DNA of 64,000 nt from Saccharolobus shibatae B12. GTDB lineage: Archaea; Thermoproteota; Thermoprotei_A; Sulfolobales; Sulfolobaceae. The translations under genes and the position numbers were made by a program. Position 1 is the stretch's first letter. The number at the start of each line of letters is the position of its first letter. The stretch spans positions 1,526,001-1,590,000 of the forward strand of contig NZ_CP077717.1 in assembly GCF_019175345.1 (NCBI RefSeq), given 5' to 3'. The notes below the pieces were generated by a model. The model searched no databases. It saw only the letters and a program-made list of their open reading frames with translations, and was not told the origin of the DNA. Of this stretch, positions 9,810 to 22,017 are shown in pieces.

Positions 9810-10849
9810 ATATATAGATAGACAATGCAAACTAATAACTCTTTTATCCTAAGTAACTTTTATCGTAACGTACCACAAAAAGGCTACCTACTGTTTCCAT
9901 ATCTCCCTAAAATTCCCTTGTTTTAATTTGATGGAATTTTCTTTGTAAGATTAATCATAAGTTGATATCCCCATTATCAAACAATGGTAAGTAATTAGTT
10001 TGAAGAAGTGTAAAATATACTTAGTCGTTAGGGAACTAGTAAGTTGCTGATTCTCGACGTGAAGCACTTGAACATTTACAAATATCCTTCGTTCTAGGGA
10101 GACTACTATCCTTAAATCTCAACCATCTCCTTTATCGATAGGCTAAATCTCATTATACTTGCTTATAGTCTAAAGGGCAACGACATTTCTAAAATTACAC
10201 AAAAACCTTATATTGGGGAGAAAGTCTTGCCCTTTAAAGTCTCAGAAAGTATAAATTTTATCGTACGAGAGTTTAGTAAATCCTGCTTAAGGAAATTCAA
10301 CTTTTAAAATTCATGAATAAACCATCCCTACAAGAAAATTTATATTTCTATGTGTAGATTAAAAAAATAACCACAAGAGGATTCCTTATTTTTTAATCAG
10401 TATTAATATTATATTTGTTTAAAAAGTTTTCACCAATACATTTCTGGATTAGTCGTGGAATTAACGTGATTATAAGTCTTTTTAAAAGGATAACTATACG
10501 ATAGAATGAAAAACAATTATACTAAGAAGCGCATTTACTAAATTATTGCTTATCATCCGTAACGATTTTAGAGATGTAGAATAACTAAGATGTTACCTAA
10601 AAGTTCGTTTTCATTAAGTAATTTAAAAGTGTGAAGGTTCGAGTCTCAATGCGACCAAAACGAATCTTTCTATAATAATTGAACGCTTATAAATGATGGG
10701 GTATATTTCAATTTAACATAAAATCCTTGCGACCAGAAATTGTTAAATTAATTACAACTAAAATTGGTCGCATGAAGAGTAAAGGATAGTCATGAAAATT
10801 TATAAGTGAGAAAGGAGAAAAGAAAGATAAGAAGTATAAAAACACAACA
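9810..10849 (+). promoter_or_regulatory. Leader region of CRISPR array 1
   Basis: No gene is visible in this 1 kb. The array-proximal 200 bases act as leader: a TATA-like TTTATAAGT at 10799-10807, 43-50 bases before the first repeat, matches the spacing in the other two leaders, and the purine-rich stretch that follows (GAGAAAGGAGAAAAGAAAG) is also shared. Distinct features are three copies of the heptamer GCGACCA (near 10652, 10729 and, inverted, 10770), two of which form an inverted repeat with AATT inside. That is a candidate protein-binding site, but I do not recognise the factor. The leaders of arrays 2 and 3 lack it. Confidence 0.7.
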
Positions 10850-13800
10850 GAATAATCCTAGAAGGAATTGAAAGACATATTCCTTGTTTTCATGTTTGGC
10901 AATTATACGTGAATAATCCTAGAAGGAATTGAAAGAATTCTGATGCTGGAATACTTATCTCCACGCCCAATACTGGGAATAATCCTAGAAGGAATTGAAA
11001 GGCGATAGCGTCAGCATTACTTGAGGATCTACAACTTGAAGAATAATCCTAGAAGGAATTGAAAGTCTCTCTGTCCAAAAATACACGTGCTGATATAATA
11101 AATTGAATAATCCTAGAAGGAATTGAAAGTTTTTCGTCCTCAAAATAATGTTGCATTTTATACACTGGAATAATCCTAGAAGGAATTGAAAGTAAATTTC
11201 CCTACTTTACCCAATGCGTTTAAATGAATGAATAATCCTAGAAGGAATTGAAAGTAAAAAAATTAGAAATCTTACATATTTAAATGCGTCAATTGAATAA
11301 TCCTAGAAGGAATTGAAAGAGTATATAAAGCTTTCTATCAATTTTTACTTTAAATCTCCTGAATAATCCTAGAAGGAATTGAAAGTTTTATGAAATCTTA
11401 CAATTTTATATTTATGACTCTATGAATAATCCTAGAAGGAATTGAAAGGCAAATATTGGATGCAGTTACAAATATCATAACTGGTAGCGAATAATCCTAG
11501 AAGGAATTGAAAGCTAAACTTCAATATTGTTCGCCATTCGGCTCATTAGAAGAATAATCCTAGAAGGAATTGAAAGAGAAGCATTACAGAACCTAGGAAA
11601 TCTGGGATTATCATAAGAATAATCCTAGAAGGAATTGAAAGTGAAAAGATAAAAAATATTTTTTCCCTTAATCTCCACCAAGAATAATCCTAGAAGGAAT
11701 TGAAAGGTAGTCAATCAGCACGGTAGCGTAGCTCAACCCTTTTCCGAATAATCCTAGAAGGAATTGAAAGGGAGCGATAGTTGCGATCGTTGGAGTAATT
11801 ATACACCTGGAATAATCCTAGAAGGAATTGAAAGTTTTGTAGCACAATGTAAAGTAATAACGCGCTATTTATGAATAATCCTAGAAGGAATTGAAAGATT
11901 GGGAAAGATATGATAGACCTCACAACTGCTTTAGAACGAATAATCCTAGAAGGAATTGAAAGTTGACAATTTTTTCGTTCGTAATTTCCTTCTCAGATGA
12001 ATAATCCTAGAAGGAATTGAAAGCCTATTATACTCCCCGCTTGCTCTATTTTAATTAAGTAGAATAATCCTAGAAGGAATTGAAAGAAGGACAGTGGCGA
12101 GCTTAATATAATATTGTATACTAAACACCGAATAATCCTAGAAGGAATTGAAAGGTGATATAGCGAATTGGAGGGTCTTAATGAGGAAGGACGAATAATC
12201 CTAGAAGGAATTGAAAGTTCCTCACGTTTTACGTCAACGTAATGGATTACGGCACAGGAATAATCCTAGAAGGAATTGAAAGTCAACAGGGATTAAAGTT
12301 AGGTGGAGGAGCTTCAAAAGGAATAATCCTAGAAGGAATTGAAAGTTTTTTCAAAGAGAGAAGGATCTTTCGCAATTATGAATAATCCTAGAAGGAATTG
12401 AAAGAGATAGTAAGTCTGAAATTTTAGTGAACTAGATGTCGAGAATAATCCTAGAAGGAATTGAAAGTAATTATTTTTGAGATTGGCTTATTTGCATTCT
12501 TTGGAATAATCCTAGAAGGAATTGAAAGATCTAGCCATCCGGTATCGAGCGAGAAGCCTGAGTTTATTGAATAATCCTAGAAGGAATTGAAAGAAAAAAC
12601 ATTACAACATTAACAACTTAATAAATCTAGAACGAATAATCCTAGAAGGAATTGAAAGTTCCTGATATTGCAATTGAAATAGCTGAAGTAAAAGATGGAA
12701 TAATCCTAGAAGGAATTGAAAGACACCACCCTTATACTCACTATATTGTTACTCCCCGTCCTGAATAATCCTAGAAGGAATTGAAAGTTTATCGTTTTTA
12801 TGTTTTTGATTGCTTTCTCTAATTCGAATAATCCTAGAAGGAATTGAAAGGGAGGGTTTGTATCTAATATTATGTGCCATCTTTGAATAATCCTAGAAGG
12901 AATTGAAAGATGCACGGAAGAAGATGAAAGGGAAGGCCTAACACCGAGAAGGAATAATCCTAGAAGGAATTGAAAGATACATTTACATTAGGAGTATTTT
13001 CTACACTGACGAATAATCCTAGAAGGAATTGAAAGACCCTAGCTTTTATTTGCTCATCTTTTTCACTTTTTACCGAATAATCCTAGAAGGAATTGAAAGG
13101 CTTATAAATGCAGCTTTTTCGGAAAAAGGAGGATTACAATGAATAATCCTAGAAGGAATTGAAAGTTTCTCATATGACGCCCTTATCATTGCCTTAGTTA
13201 TAATGAATAATCCTAGAAGGAATTGAAAGATAAAGCAATGAAAGAACTCGGAGGTAGGTTTATTCTGAGAATAATCCTAGAAGGAATTGAAAGATTCTAT
13301 ATGGCACTTTCTGCTTTACGCCCCAAACATGAATAATCCTAGAAGGAATTGAAAGCAGTTTTAGAGCAAAACCATGTTAGCCACCTTAAAGTGTGAATAA
13401 TCCTAGAAGGAATTGAAAGATATGTTTAATGGATCCAACAACAAACGATTATGATTTTGAATAATCCTAGAAGGAATTGAAAGTAAATCAGGCGAGCCAA
13501 CAACAATCACAGGGAGGAGGGGGAATAATCCTAGAAGGAATTGAAAGCACCATGACGACCGCTCTTACTTGTGTGTAGATGTGCCTGAATAATCCTAGAA
13601 GGAATTGAAAGCACCACCTTCTAAATTTGAAAATCGCATATAAAACTCTGAATAATCCTAGAAGGAATTGAAAGCAATTTTGAGGAACAAAAAGATGGCG
13701 CAGATCTTCAGAATAATCCTAGAAGGAATTGAAAGCAAGTAGGTACAATGTTATCAATATTTTCAGTAAATGGAGAATAATCCTAGAAGGAATTGAAAGC

Positions 13801-16409
13801 GTTTATATATTCGGCAGTTAACGTAACATTACCAGCACTGTGAATAATCCTAGAAGGAATTGAAAGTATAGTAATCTCTTTATTGCGTCAACTCTTTTAG
13901 TTGTAGCGAATAATCCTAGAAGGAATTGAAAGTATAAAATCGCTTCCACGTGCTAATTCTACTGTAATTTTTGAATAATCCTAGAAGGAATTGAAAGCTA
14001 GAGAAAAAGTTAGGCATAAAAAAATAAGCATAAAAAGAATAATCCTAGAAGGAATTGAAAGTTATACATTATCATTTTTATCTTATAATTTTCAAAGAAT
14101 AATCCTAGAAGGAATTGAAAGACTAAAAGAGATAACACGTTTGAGTTAACTCTTTTGTTGTGAATAATCCTAGAAGGAATTGAAAGTGAGTTTGGGTTGA
14201 ATTTGGTTGGTTTACGGACATAGGGAATAATCCTAGAAGGAATTGAAAGTAACTTGCAGTTAAGATAGCAAACGCTTCTTCATAACGAATAATCCTAGAA
14301 GGAATTGAAAGTAAAGGATGGCAAAATTGATTGGGATGGTTTAGCTCAAAGAATAATCCTAGAAGGAATTGAAAGAACTGCCATGATATACTTTCATACA
14401 TTGACTCAGAAATGAATAATCCTAGAAGGAATTGAAAGAATTTTCTCATCTTCTTCCAAGGCAAGCGCAAAAGCTAAGAATAATCCTAGAAGGAATTGAA
14501 AGCTGGTGTCAAGCCTTCAAAAAACTTCCAATAGGGCTTGAATAATCCTAGAAGGAATTGAAAGTTTATGAAGGAAAAAAGCGCGGTTAAGAATTACTTA
14601 GAATAATCCTAGAAGGAATTGAAAGTTTAGTTTTCGCTAAAACTGATGAACCAGTATCTAGACGAATAATCCTAGAAGGAATTGAAAGTATATCCAAATA
14701 CCAATTAAAACTTCTTTCGGCATCTTGAATAATCCTAGAAGGAATTGAAAGAAAATGAAATTTGTGCCAAAACACCATGGTTCAATGTAGGATAATCCTA
14801 GAAGGAATTGAAAGAATTAATCCACATGAACATGTCTTGTTAACGACGCTAGGAATAATCCTAGAAGGAATTGAAAGTAAATTTTATGAAAATTTCTTTA
14901 TTTATTCTAGTTGACGAATAATCCTAGAAGGAATTGAAAGTTGACCCAACATATATTACACAAACCGGGCAGTATATCAAGAATAATCCTAGAAGGAATT
15001 GAAAGTTATAGAAATTATGAAAATAAGTACAATTGTATCTACCAGAAGGAATAATCCTAGAAGGAATTGAAAGTGCAAGGATTACAGCACCATCCGGCAG
15101 ACTGTTAAGCTCTGAATAATCCTAGAAGGAATTGAAAGTTTTAAGATTTCTAATCCAACTCTATAGGTTGTAAATTAGAATAATCCTAGAAGGAATTGAA
15201 AGACGTCATGAGTAACAGTAATTATTTTTTGAATGACCCATGAATAATCCTAGAAGGAATTGAAAGTATTGGCTAAATCCTGCACAAACAAGTTATACAA
15301 CAAATGAATAATCCTAGAAGGAATTGAAAGCCATTAAACGACATCTTTACCGTGAACATTAATTTATCGAATAATCCTAGAAGGAATTGAAAGTATGATT
15401 TATCTACTGGCTTTTAGTATAATTTCTAAGAATAATCCTAGAAGGAATTGAAAGGGACAAATATTGGACTTGGACACACTCATGTTGAATCACCGAATAA
15501 TCCTAGAAGGAATTGAAAGTATATTTATATTTTTAAGCATAAATGAAACATTTACAATGAATAATCCTAGAAGGAATTGAAAGCGGTATAGTCTCATTTT
15601 TTAATTCTTCTTGTAAAAATCGAATAATCCTAGAAGGAATTGAAAGAGTAGTAAAACTGCGGTATTCCACATCCCAGATGTTAGGGAATAATCCTAGAAG
15701 GAATTGAAAGGTAAATAGTTTCTATCTCGCTATAGACAATATCAGTATGGAATAATCCTAGAAGGAATTGAAAGGCCAAATAGTTTTTTCAAGCCACCCA
15801 AAATCTTTTCTCCGAATAATCCTAGAAGGAATTGAAAGTTTAACGCAGTATTTTAAACTTCCGTGATATACTTTCATAGAATAATCCTAGAAGGAATTGA
15901 AAGTTGCTAGCGAAAAAGAGATAGAGATATTTTTAGAACCGAATAATCCTAGAAGGAATTGAAAGAACTTCACCATTCCGCTCCACCCCATATTCTAAGT
16001 AATTGAATAATCCTAGAAGGAATTGAAAGTTATATCGAATCATACTGAAATGTATAGAAGTATCGAGAATAATCCTAGAAGGAATTGAAAGGAACCCTGC
16101 GAGCTGAGCTATTTGGATGGCTAACTCGTAGAATAATCCTAGAAGGAATTGAAAGAATTCTTCTATTCTATAAAAAAAGATAATATTATTATATCGAATA
16201 ATCCTAGAAGGAATTGAAAGGCTTTAATTGCATGATTAAATATTGTTAAATTATCGGAAATAATCCTAGAAGGAATTGAAAGATTTTGCAGACGTTTATA
16301 AGCGGTATTGCGCCTACTCTGAATAATCCTAGAAGGAATTGAAAGACTAACAATTGTTTGATTTATTAAAAGATATGAAAAATAGAATAATCCTAGAAGG
16401 AATTGAAAG

Positions 16410-16516
16410 AGTTAGAAATTCATATAATTTTTTGAAATCCTCGGGATATAATGAATAATCCTAGAAGGAATTGAAAGCAATGATACATAAATTACACCTT
16501 AATCAACGTCAAAGTA
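16410..16516 (+). repeat. Two-spacer block, first copy
   Basis: Spacers at 16410-16452 (43 nt) and 16478-16516 (39 nt), with the repeat between, recur base for base at 17689-17795. The flanking spacers differ, so this is a block duplication by recombination between repeats rather than two independent acquisitions. Confidence 0.9.
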
Positions 16517-17688
16517 GAATAATCCTAGAAGGAATTGAAAGAAACAAATCTACTTTGACAACATTACTTTGTTCTACACTACTAGAATAATCCTAGAAGG
16601 AATTGAAAGTATTTTACGAGTACCTACCAGCCCAACAAGAAGAAATAGAATAATCCTAGAAGGAATTGAAAGTGTAAGATTGTTAGATTGCCTAATTTAT
16701 TGATAAAGAAAGAATAATCCTAGAAGGAATTGAAAGATAACCCCATTTATGATGGGATCTACGATCGGATCGGATTGAATAATCCTAGAAGGAATTGAAA
16801 GATTTTCCTTAACTCTACTAGAAATGACCCATTTAATCGAATAATCCTAGAAGGAATTGAAAGTCCGATACTCCAGTTCCATACCATCCATCTTTTATAA
16901 TTGAATAATCCTAGAAGGAATTGAAAGAGATATTCTATTTCAGTATTGTCTAATTTCACCGTTTCGAATAATCCTAGAAGGAATTGAAAGCAACTTGACT
17001 TATATGCACAATCTTCAACATTATTAAGTGAATAATCCTAGAAGGAATTGAAAGTTATCAAGTTTTCAATTTGCGTTGATTGATATTTTATCAGAATAAT
17101 CCTAGAAGGAATTGAAAGAACGTATACTGATAATACCGGAAATCAGCAAACAATGAATAATCCTAGAAGGAATTGAAAGAGTAGGTGGCACTGTCAGGGA
17201 CATTATACAAGGAAAAGAATAATCCTAGAAGGAATTGAAAGCTGTTCCTGTTGGATTGCACTATTAGCTGCAGTTGCAGGAATAATCCTAGAAGGAATTG
17301 AAAGCGATATATACGTCATACTTCCCGTTATGTCGTTCTATGGAATAATCCTAGAAGGAATTGAAAGGTGCAGTTACATCCATTGACCTAGCATCAGCTA
17401 TACTCAGAATAATCCTAGAAGGAATTGAAAGTGTATTATATTCTCGAACGTCGTAGGTCGTGCAATAATAATGAATAATCCTAGAAGGAATTGAAAGATT
17501 GAAAGAACCAATTGAACTTCCTATGCTAGTGCTTCCGAATAATCCTAGAAGGAATTGAAAGGCTTTTGTTTGCTATTGCGGCTTGCATAGCAGTAGCAGA
17601 ATAATCCTAGAAGGAATTGAAAGGGAAAGATAGCATGCCCGTAAAGCTATCGTTAAACAGAATGAATAATCCTAGAAGGAATTGAAAG

Positions 17689-17795
17689 AGTTAGAAATTC
17701 ATATAATTTTTTGAAATCCTCGGGATATAATGAATAATCCTAGAAGGAATTGAAAGCAATGATACATAAATTACACCTTAATCAACGTCAAAGTA
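17689..17795 (+). repeat. Two-spacer block, second copy
   Basis: Identical to 16410-16516. It lies on the older side of the array (further from the leader), so it may be the source; the distance between copies is 1279 bases, or 20 repeat units by my count. Confidence 0.9.
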
Positions 17796-19470
17796 GAATA
17801 ATCCTAGAAGGAATTGAAAGCATATCTCCTCAGCTCCTTTACTTAGTGCAACTTCATACTTGAATAATCCTAGAAGGAATTGAAAGTAATACCGTTTATA
17901 ATATCGTTTCCTAAGCTTGAAAAGGAATAATCCTAGAAGGAATTGAAAGATGCGTAATATTGATATGCCTTTGGGTAATCCATGTACAATGAATAATCCT
18001 AGAAGGAATTGAAAGATTACATTATCTCAACTATTACAATGCAGAAATCGGAAGAATAATCCTAGAAGGAATTGAAAGAAAATCTCAAACAGAAAAACGT
18101 AGTCAAATGTGTTGTCGAATAATCCTAGAAGGAATTGAAAGTATAGTTAGTATTGTTAGTCGTAGTTTCCTCTTGTTGTTGGAATAATCCTAGAAGGAAT
18201 TGAAAGTCAACCTCTCAATCATTTTGTTCTTTGACATTGTATCTTTGAATAATCCTAGAAGGAATTGAAAGTATACGTAGATCTACGCCATTTTCGCGAA
18301 TTGTATCATCGAATAATCCTAGAAGGAATTGAAAGCAAATGTATAGTTTTTATCTTTTTTCTTAAAAAACATAAGAATAATCCTAGAAGGAATTGAAAGA
18401 TAATCTCTTATACATTTCCCTTACTCTTTGTGGATTATGAATAATCCTAGAAGGAATTGAAAGTCATAATACATTTTAATGTTAATGTATTCAAATTTAT
18501 GCGAATAATCCTAGAAGGAATTGAAAGTTAAACACCATATTTCTCTTTATCACCAACGCTCTGGAATAATCCTAGAAGGAATTGAAAGAAATTGTAGCAG
18601 AGAGCACTAAAAACCATGTGCCCTCTGAATAATCCTAGAAGGAATTGAAAGCAAATTCCTTCGGTGGTATGATTTTGTCCTTGCTCAGGATTAATCCTAG
18701 AAGGAATTGAAAGTTTATTATACGAGGTGCCTTATCTGCAGGCAAATTAGGAATAATCCTAGAAGGAATTGAAAGAGATCTTCCAGTTGTCTAAGCGAAT
18801 CGTTCACCTTATCGAATAATCCTAGAAGGAATTGAAAGTTTTCCCCCTCCTCGAATGCGAAATCATTAATTTTGATTAATCCTAGAAGGAATTGAAAGAT
18901 CGTTACAAGAGTGGAATAATTTCGTTCAGGATTTACTGAGTAATCCTAGAAGGAATTGAAAGGAATAATCAGTGTATTTAGTAAGAAGATACTTGAAGGA
19001 CTTAGATTAATCCTAGAAGGAATTGAAAGAGAATTTTATCATTATACGATTTTCCAAATGTTATACCAAGATTAATCCTAGAAGGAATTGAAAGATTTAT
19101 CATAATCATCATAGATTTTTACTAATACACTTGATTAATCCTAGAAGGAATTGAAAGTTGTACTAGTCTCCATAGGAATCCTCTCCACGTGCTAAATCGA
19201 TTAATCCTAGAAGGAATTGAAAGTTACTGTCAGAGCAAAATTAGAGAATGGTAAATTAGGATTAATCCTAGAAGGAATTGAAAGCCACTCAAAAATATCG
19301 TCATCTTCTTCCTCTTCCTCAGTGATTAATCCTAGAAGGATTTGAAAGAGCAAAACCGCTATAATTGCCGATTGGAACTGCTTGAGGATTAATCCTAGAA
19401 GGAATTGAAAGAACGTTAACTTAAATTTGCCTACATGAGTTATATTTTTAGTTAAAGGGTTGATAAGATA

Positions 19471-20364
19471 ATGTTAGATAAGAAGATTGTTTTCGTTAAG
19501 GATTGGGGGCTTATGTTAGAGTTAGTAAAGATATGATAACTTGTGTGGTAAAGGATGGTTAAATGGTCTTTATCTCCAACTGAAATATCATCAATTATAA
19601 TTTTGACTAATTCCTCAATATATTCAGAGGTCATAAATTTGGCTAATCAGTACGGTATAGAAATAGTGTTCTTTAAAGGTAATGAGCCTATTCCTAAAAT
19701 AATACCCGCATCTTATGCTGGGTCTTTTAAGTTATGGTTAAGGCAAATAAGGGCGTGGAAGAGCAAGAAGGTTAATTTAGCTAGGGAATTCATATACGGT
19801 AAACTTCACAATCAATGGGTTACGTTAAGATACTACGAGAAGAAATATAATATTAATTTAAATTCCGGCAAATTATTACAGCTTGAAAGAGAGGTATTAG
19901 TTGAAAACACTGTAGAAGGGGCTATGCAGAAGGAGGCTGAAGTAGCTAAATGGTATTGGAGTGGCGTGAGGCAATTAATACCTAAGGAGTTGGGATTTAA
20001 AGGGAGGAAAAAGAGGGGTGAGGCAAAGGATCCATTTAACGTAGCTTTAAATATAGGTTACGGGATGCTGAGGAAGTCCGCGTGAGGAGCGGTAATTTCT
20101 GTTGGATTGAACTCATATCTGGGCTTTTTGCATAAGTATAGGGCTGGAAGACCTTCGTTGGTTCTAGACTTAATGGAAGATTTCCGCTCTCCATTTGCAG
20201 ATAGGAAGTTAATAGAGATTGCTAGACAGAAGCCTGAAGACGTGAAGGACATTAAGGTTATATATACTAACATGGTATTTGAGGAGGAAATATATACTCA
20301 AGCTAGGAGATTGGCTAACGCTATACTTCATAATGAGGAATATAAGCCTTATATGGCGAAGTAA
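19471..20364 (+). pseudogene. cas1: cas1 pseudogene (two early frameshifts, one internal stop)
   Basis: Reading from ATG 19471 gives MLDKKIVFVKDWG, then the frame is lost by a missing base (the next codons AYVRVSKDM continue in another frame). A second small deletion follows before VKWSLSPTEI, which opens at 19555. The body then runs to 20085, where TGA replaces the expected Trp codon (TGG) of the conserved SA-W-GAVISVGLN segment; the same frame continues to 20364 and includes FLHKYRAG and LDLMEDF. Three separate lesions make a functional Cas1 very unlikely. It lies 60 bases beyond the last, oldest repeat of array 1. The homologue at window start has no stop at the Trp position. Confidence 0.9.
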
Positions 20365-20652
20365 ATGTTGTACGTTGTATTTTACGATATAACCGATAAT
20401 GAGTTAAGGAATAAGGTTGCAGATTTTTTAAAGAAAAAGGGAATGAGAAGAGTTCAATTAAGCGTTTTCGTTAAGGAGTTAAATTCCTCAAGGCTTAAGG
20501 ATATGGAGGCTGGTTTAAGGCTCATTTATAGAAAGAGTAATCCAGGGGGTAGGTTTATGATATTAATATTGCCCGTTACAGATACACTATTTAAGCAGAG
20601 GATAGTGATAGGAGGGGAATATAGAGAAGAGGAAGGTAATGTTGTTTGGTAG
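20365..20652 (+). CDS. cas2: Cas2 next to broken cas1
   Basis: Intact 95-aa Cas2 with the conserved Asp in [12 protein letters not shown], the helix [14 protein letters not shown] and [10 protein letters not shown]. It starts directly after the cas1 pseudogene stop, with no gap. It is very similar to the Cas2 at 296-595, including the tail EEEGNVVW, so the two cas1-cas2 pairs are a duplication of one family. Because its own cas1 is broken, it would have to act with Cas1 made elsewhere, or it is a gene not yet decayed. Confidence 0.93.
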   Translation: MLYVVFYDITDNELRNKVADFLKKKGMRRVQLSVFVKELNSSRLKDMEAGLRLIYRKSNPGGRFMILILPVTDTLFKQRIVIGGEYREEEGNVVW

Positions 20653-20671
20653 ATTGGTAAGTGTGGGCTTT

Positions 20672-21886
20672 TTATCCTCTTTCTATGAGCCCGTAAATAT
20701 CAAAGCCTAATATTTTATTTAAAACATTTCCATAGCATTCATCGTCAATCTTATAGTATATCCTGTTCATTTTATGATCGTAGTATGTGAACTCCTTTAA
20801 AAGTCCTCCATGAGCTATAAAGTTCCTTCTGGTCTGATCTATACTTTTCATCATACTATTACAATCTTCTTTTGGCTGTTCTAATATTTCATAAACCATT
20901 CCGCTCTTTTTCTTATTCGTAATATTATTAAGTTCATTAATTATTAAGGGTTTCGAAATACTGTAAAATCTTTCGAAAAGCTCCGTAATTTCGTGAAGAC
21001 TCTCGACCTTAAAGGGATCATCGTAGGTATTTATTTTATCGCATATGTAATCCTCAACTATCCTCGATAGTATCACGCTCTCCTTAAGCTCTCCTAAAAC
21101 TCTTTTGTCTTTTAGAGAGAATAGTATCCCTTGCGATTTGATATCTTCCTTAATAAACTTAATTTCAGGTATTTCGAAATTCTTTCTATTCCTTCTGCAC
21201 AAGTAAATTAATGGTAGAGGAGCATTAAGCTTTATCGAATTAATAACATCTGTATTCTCTAGGTCTTGAAGATTAAAAGAGTCTTTATTGAATTTCGCCA
21301 CGGTCTCTATTTCGAACTCAGTTTGGGAAATCGGTACTGCGTTAATTACCCTAAGCTTAGCCCCTAAAAGTGCAGATAACTGCTGAAGTACATTTAACGT
21401 TATCGCAGTGAGGTAATTTATTCCGTGAGTTATATCTAAAACTATTTCATTTTCTCCCTTAAGTCTTTTATAGAGCTCAGCGTAAAGTAGCCCGCGCATA
21501 GCCTCAGAAGTTATCTTATTAAAACTTACGCCACTTACTTTACCCAAATTCGGTATCGGAATAATTTCCACGTCGCTTACCGATTTATTGCATTTATCTA
21601 AACACTTAAGCAAATCATAGATGTAGTCTCTTACCACATCCCTTATGTCATCCCCTTTATTGACCCTTTCATTAGCTTTAATTAAAGCCTTTTTCGCTTC
21701 ATCACAAAAGGAATATAATACATTACCTTCTCTCGGTTTTGCAAAGATAGCTGAATAAAAGACTATTATAATCGATCTACCTTCTGATATGGATAATGTG
21801 GTCCAACATTTAATTTTCCCATTGTCTGAGTTATATTCAGCCATACTCCACCCTAGAGGATCGCCCCATGTTGCGATGTAAACCAT
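20672..21886 (-). CDS. csx1: Csx1, CARF-HEPN ribonuclease of type III immunity
   Basis: A 404-aa Csx1 family protein. The N-terminal CARF domain opens with MVYIATWGDPLGWS and has the second CARF motif DITHGINYLTA at 151-161, where cyclic oligoadenylate binds. The C-terminal HEPN domain carries the catalytic R-x4-H motif at R354 to H359 (RRNFIAHG). On cyclic tetra-adenylate binding such enzymes degrade RNA without sequence specificity, arresting infected cells. It is transcribed toward cas2, with a gap of only 19 bases between the converging ends. No intact cas10 is in the window, so the activating signal must come from a type III complex encoded elsewhere. The ring nuclease at 7219-7752 would be its off switch. 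Confidence 0.9.
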   Translation of the reverse strand: MVYIATWGDPLGWSMAEYNSDNGKIKCWTTLSISEGRSIIIVFYSAIFAKPREGNVLYSFCDEAKKALIKANERVNKGDDIRDVVRDYIYDLLKCLDKCNKSVSDVEIIPIPNLGKVSGVSFNKITSEAMRGLLYAELYKRLKGENEIVLDITHGINYLTAITLNVLQQLSALLGAKLRVINAVPISQTEFEIETVAKFNKDSFNLQDLENTDVINSIKLNAPLPLIYLCRRNRKNFEIPEIKFIKEDIKSQGILFSLKDKRVLGELKESVILSRIVEDYICDKINTYDDPFKVESLHEITELFERFYSISKPLIINELNNITNKKKSGMVYEILEQPKEDCNSMMKSIDQTRRNFIAHGGLLKEFTYYDHKMNRIYYKIDDECYGNVLNKILGFDIYGLIERG

Positions 21887-22017
21887 ATGTTAAATATTGA
21901 TAAGCGACTAATTAAGTTTACCGCTGAAAATGATAACTAATAATATATAGAAACAATTACAAATTAAATAATTTTTATATATTTTTCTTGAAAGCTCAAT
22001 ACTTTGACGTAAACATT

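Larger units (their letters stand above)
10850..19411 (+). CRISPR. CRISPR array 1, about 135 repeats of 25 nt
   Basis: By manual count there are 135 repeats and 134 spacers, spacing about 64 bases, spacers mostly 37-43 nt. The repeat starts GAATAATCCTAG and ends GGAATTGAAAG; the last 8 nt, ATTGAAAG, is the crRNA 5' handle. The leader is on the left, because repeats at the right end are degenerate: from 18689 on most start GATTAATCC, one starts GAGTAATCC (18938), and the repeat at 19324 has a changed handle. Other variants are at 14790 (GGATAATCC) and 16258 (AAATAATCC). Two consecutive spacers occur twice (16410-16516 and 17689-17795). The short open frames inside merely translate the repeat and are not genes. 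Confidence 0.98.

Noticed and set aside
10632-10664. tRNA-like T-arm (GGTTCGAGTCTC) in the array 1 leader
   Set aside because: The stem does not pair and no acceptor, D or anticodon arm is present upstream.
16610-16647. Similarity of this array 1 spacer to array 2 spacers (CAAGAAGAAATA)
   Set aside because: Only 12 bases of purine-rich low-complexity sequence; likely chance.
11711-16959. Minus-strand open frames in array 1 (repeating FQFLLGLF and LSIPSRII)
   Set aside because: They are the CRISPR repeat read in two frames; each period is one repeat-spacer unit.
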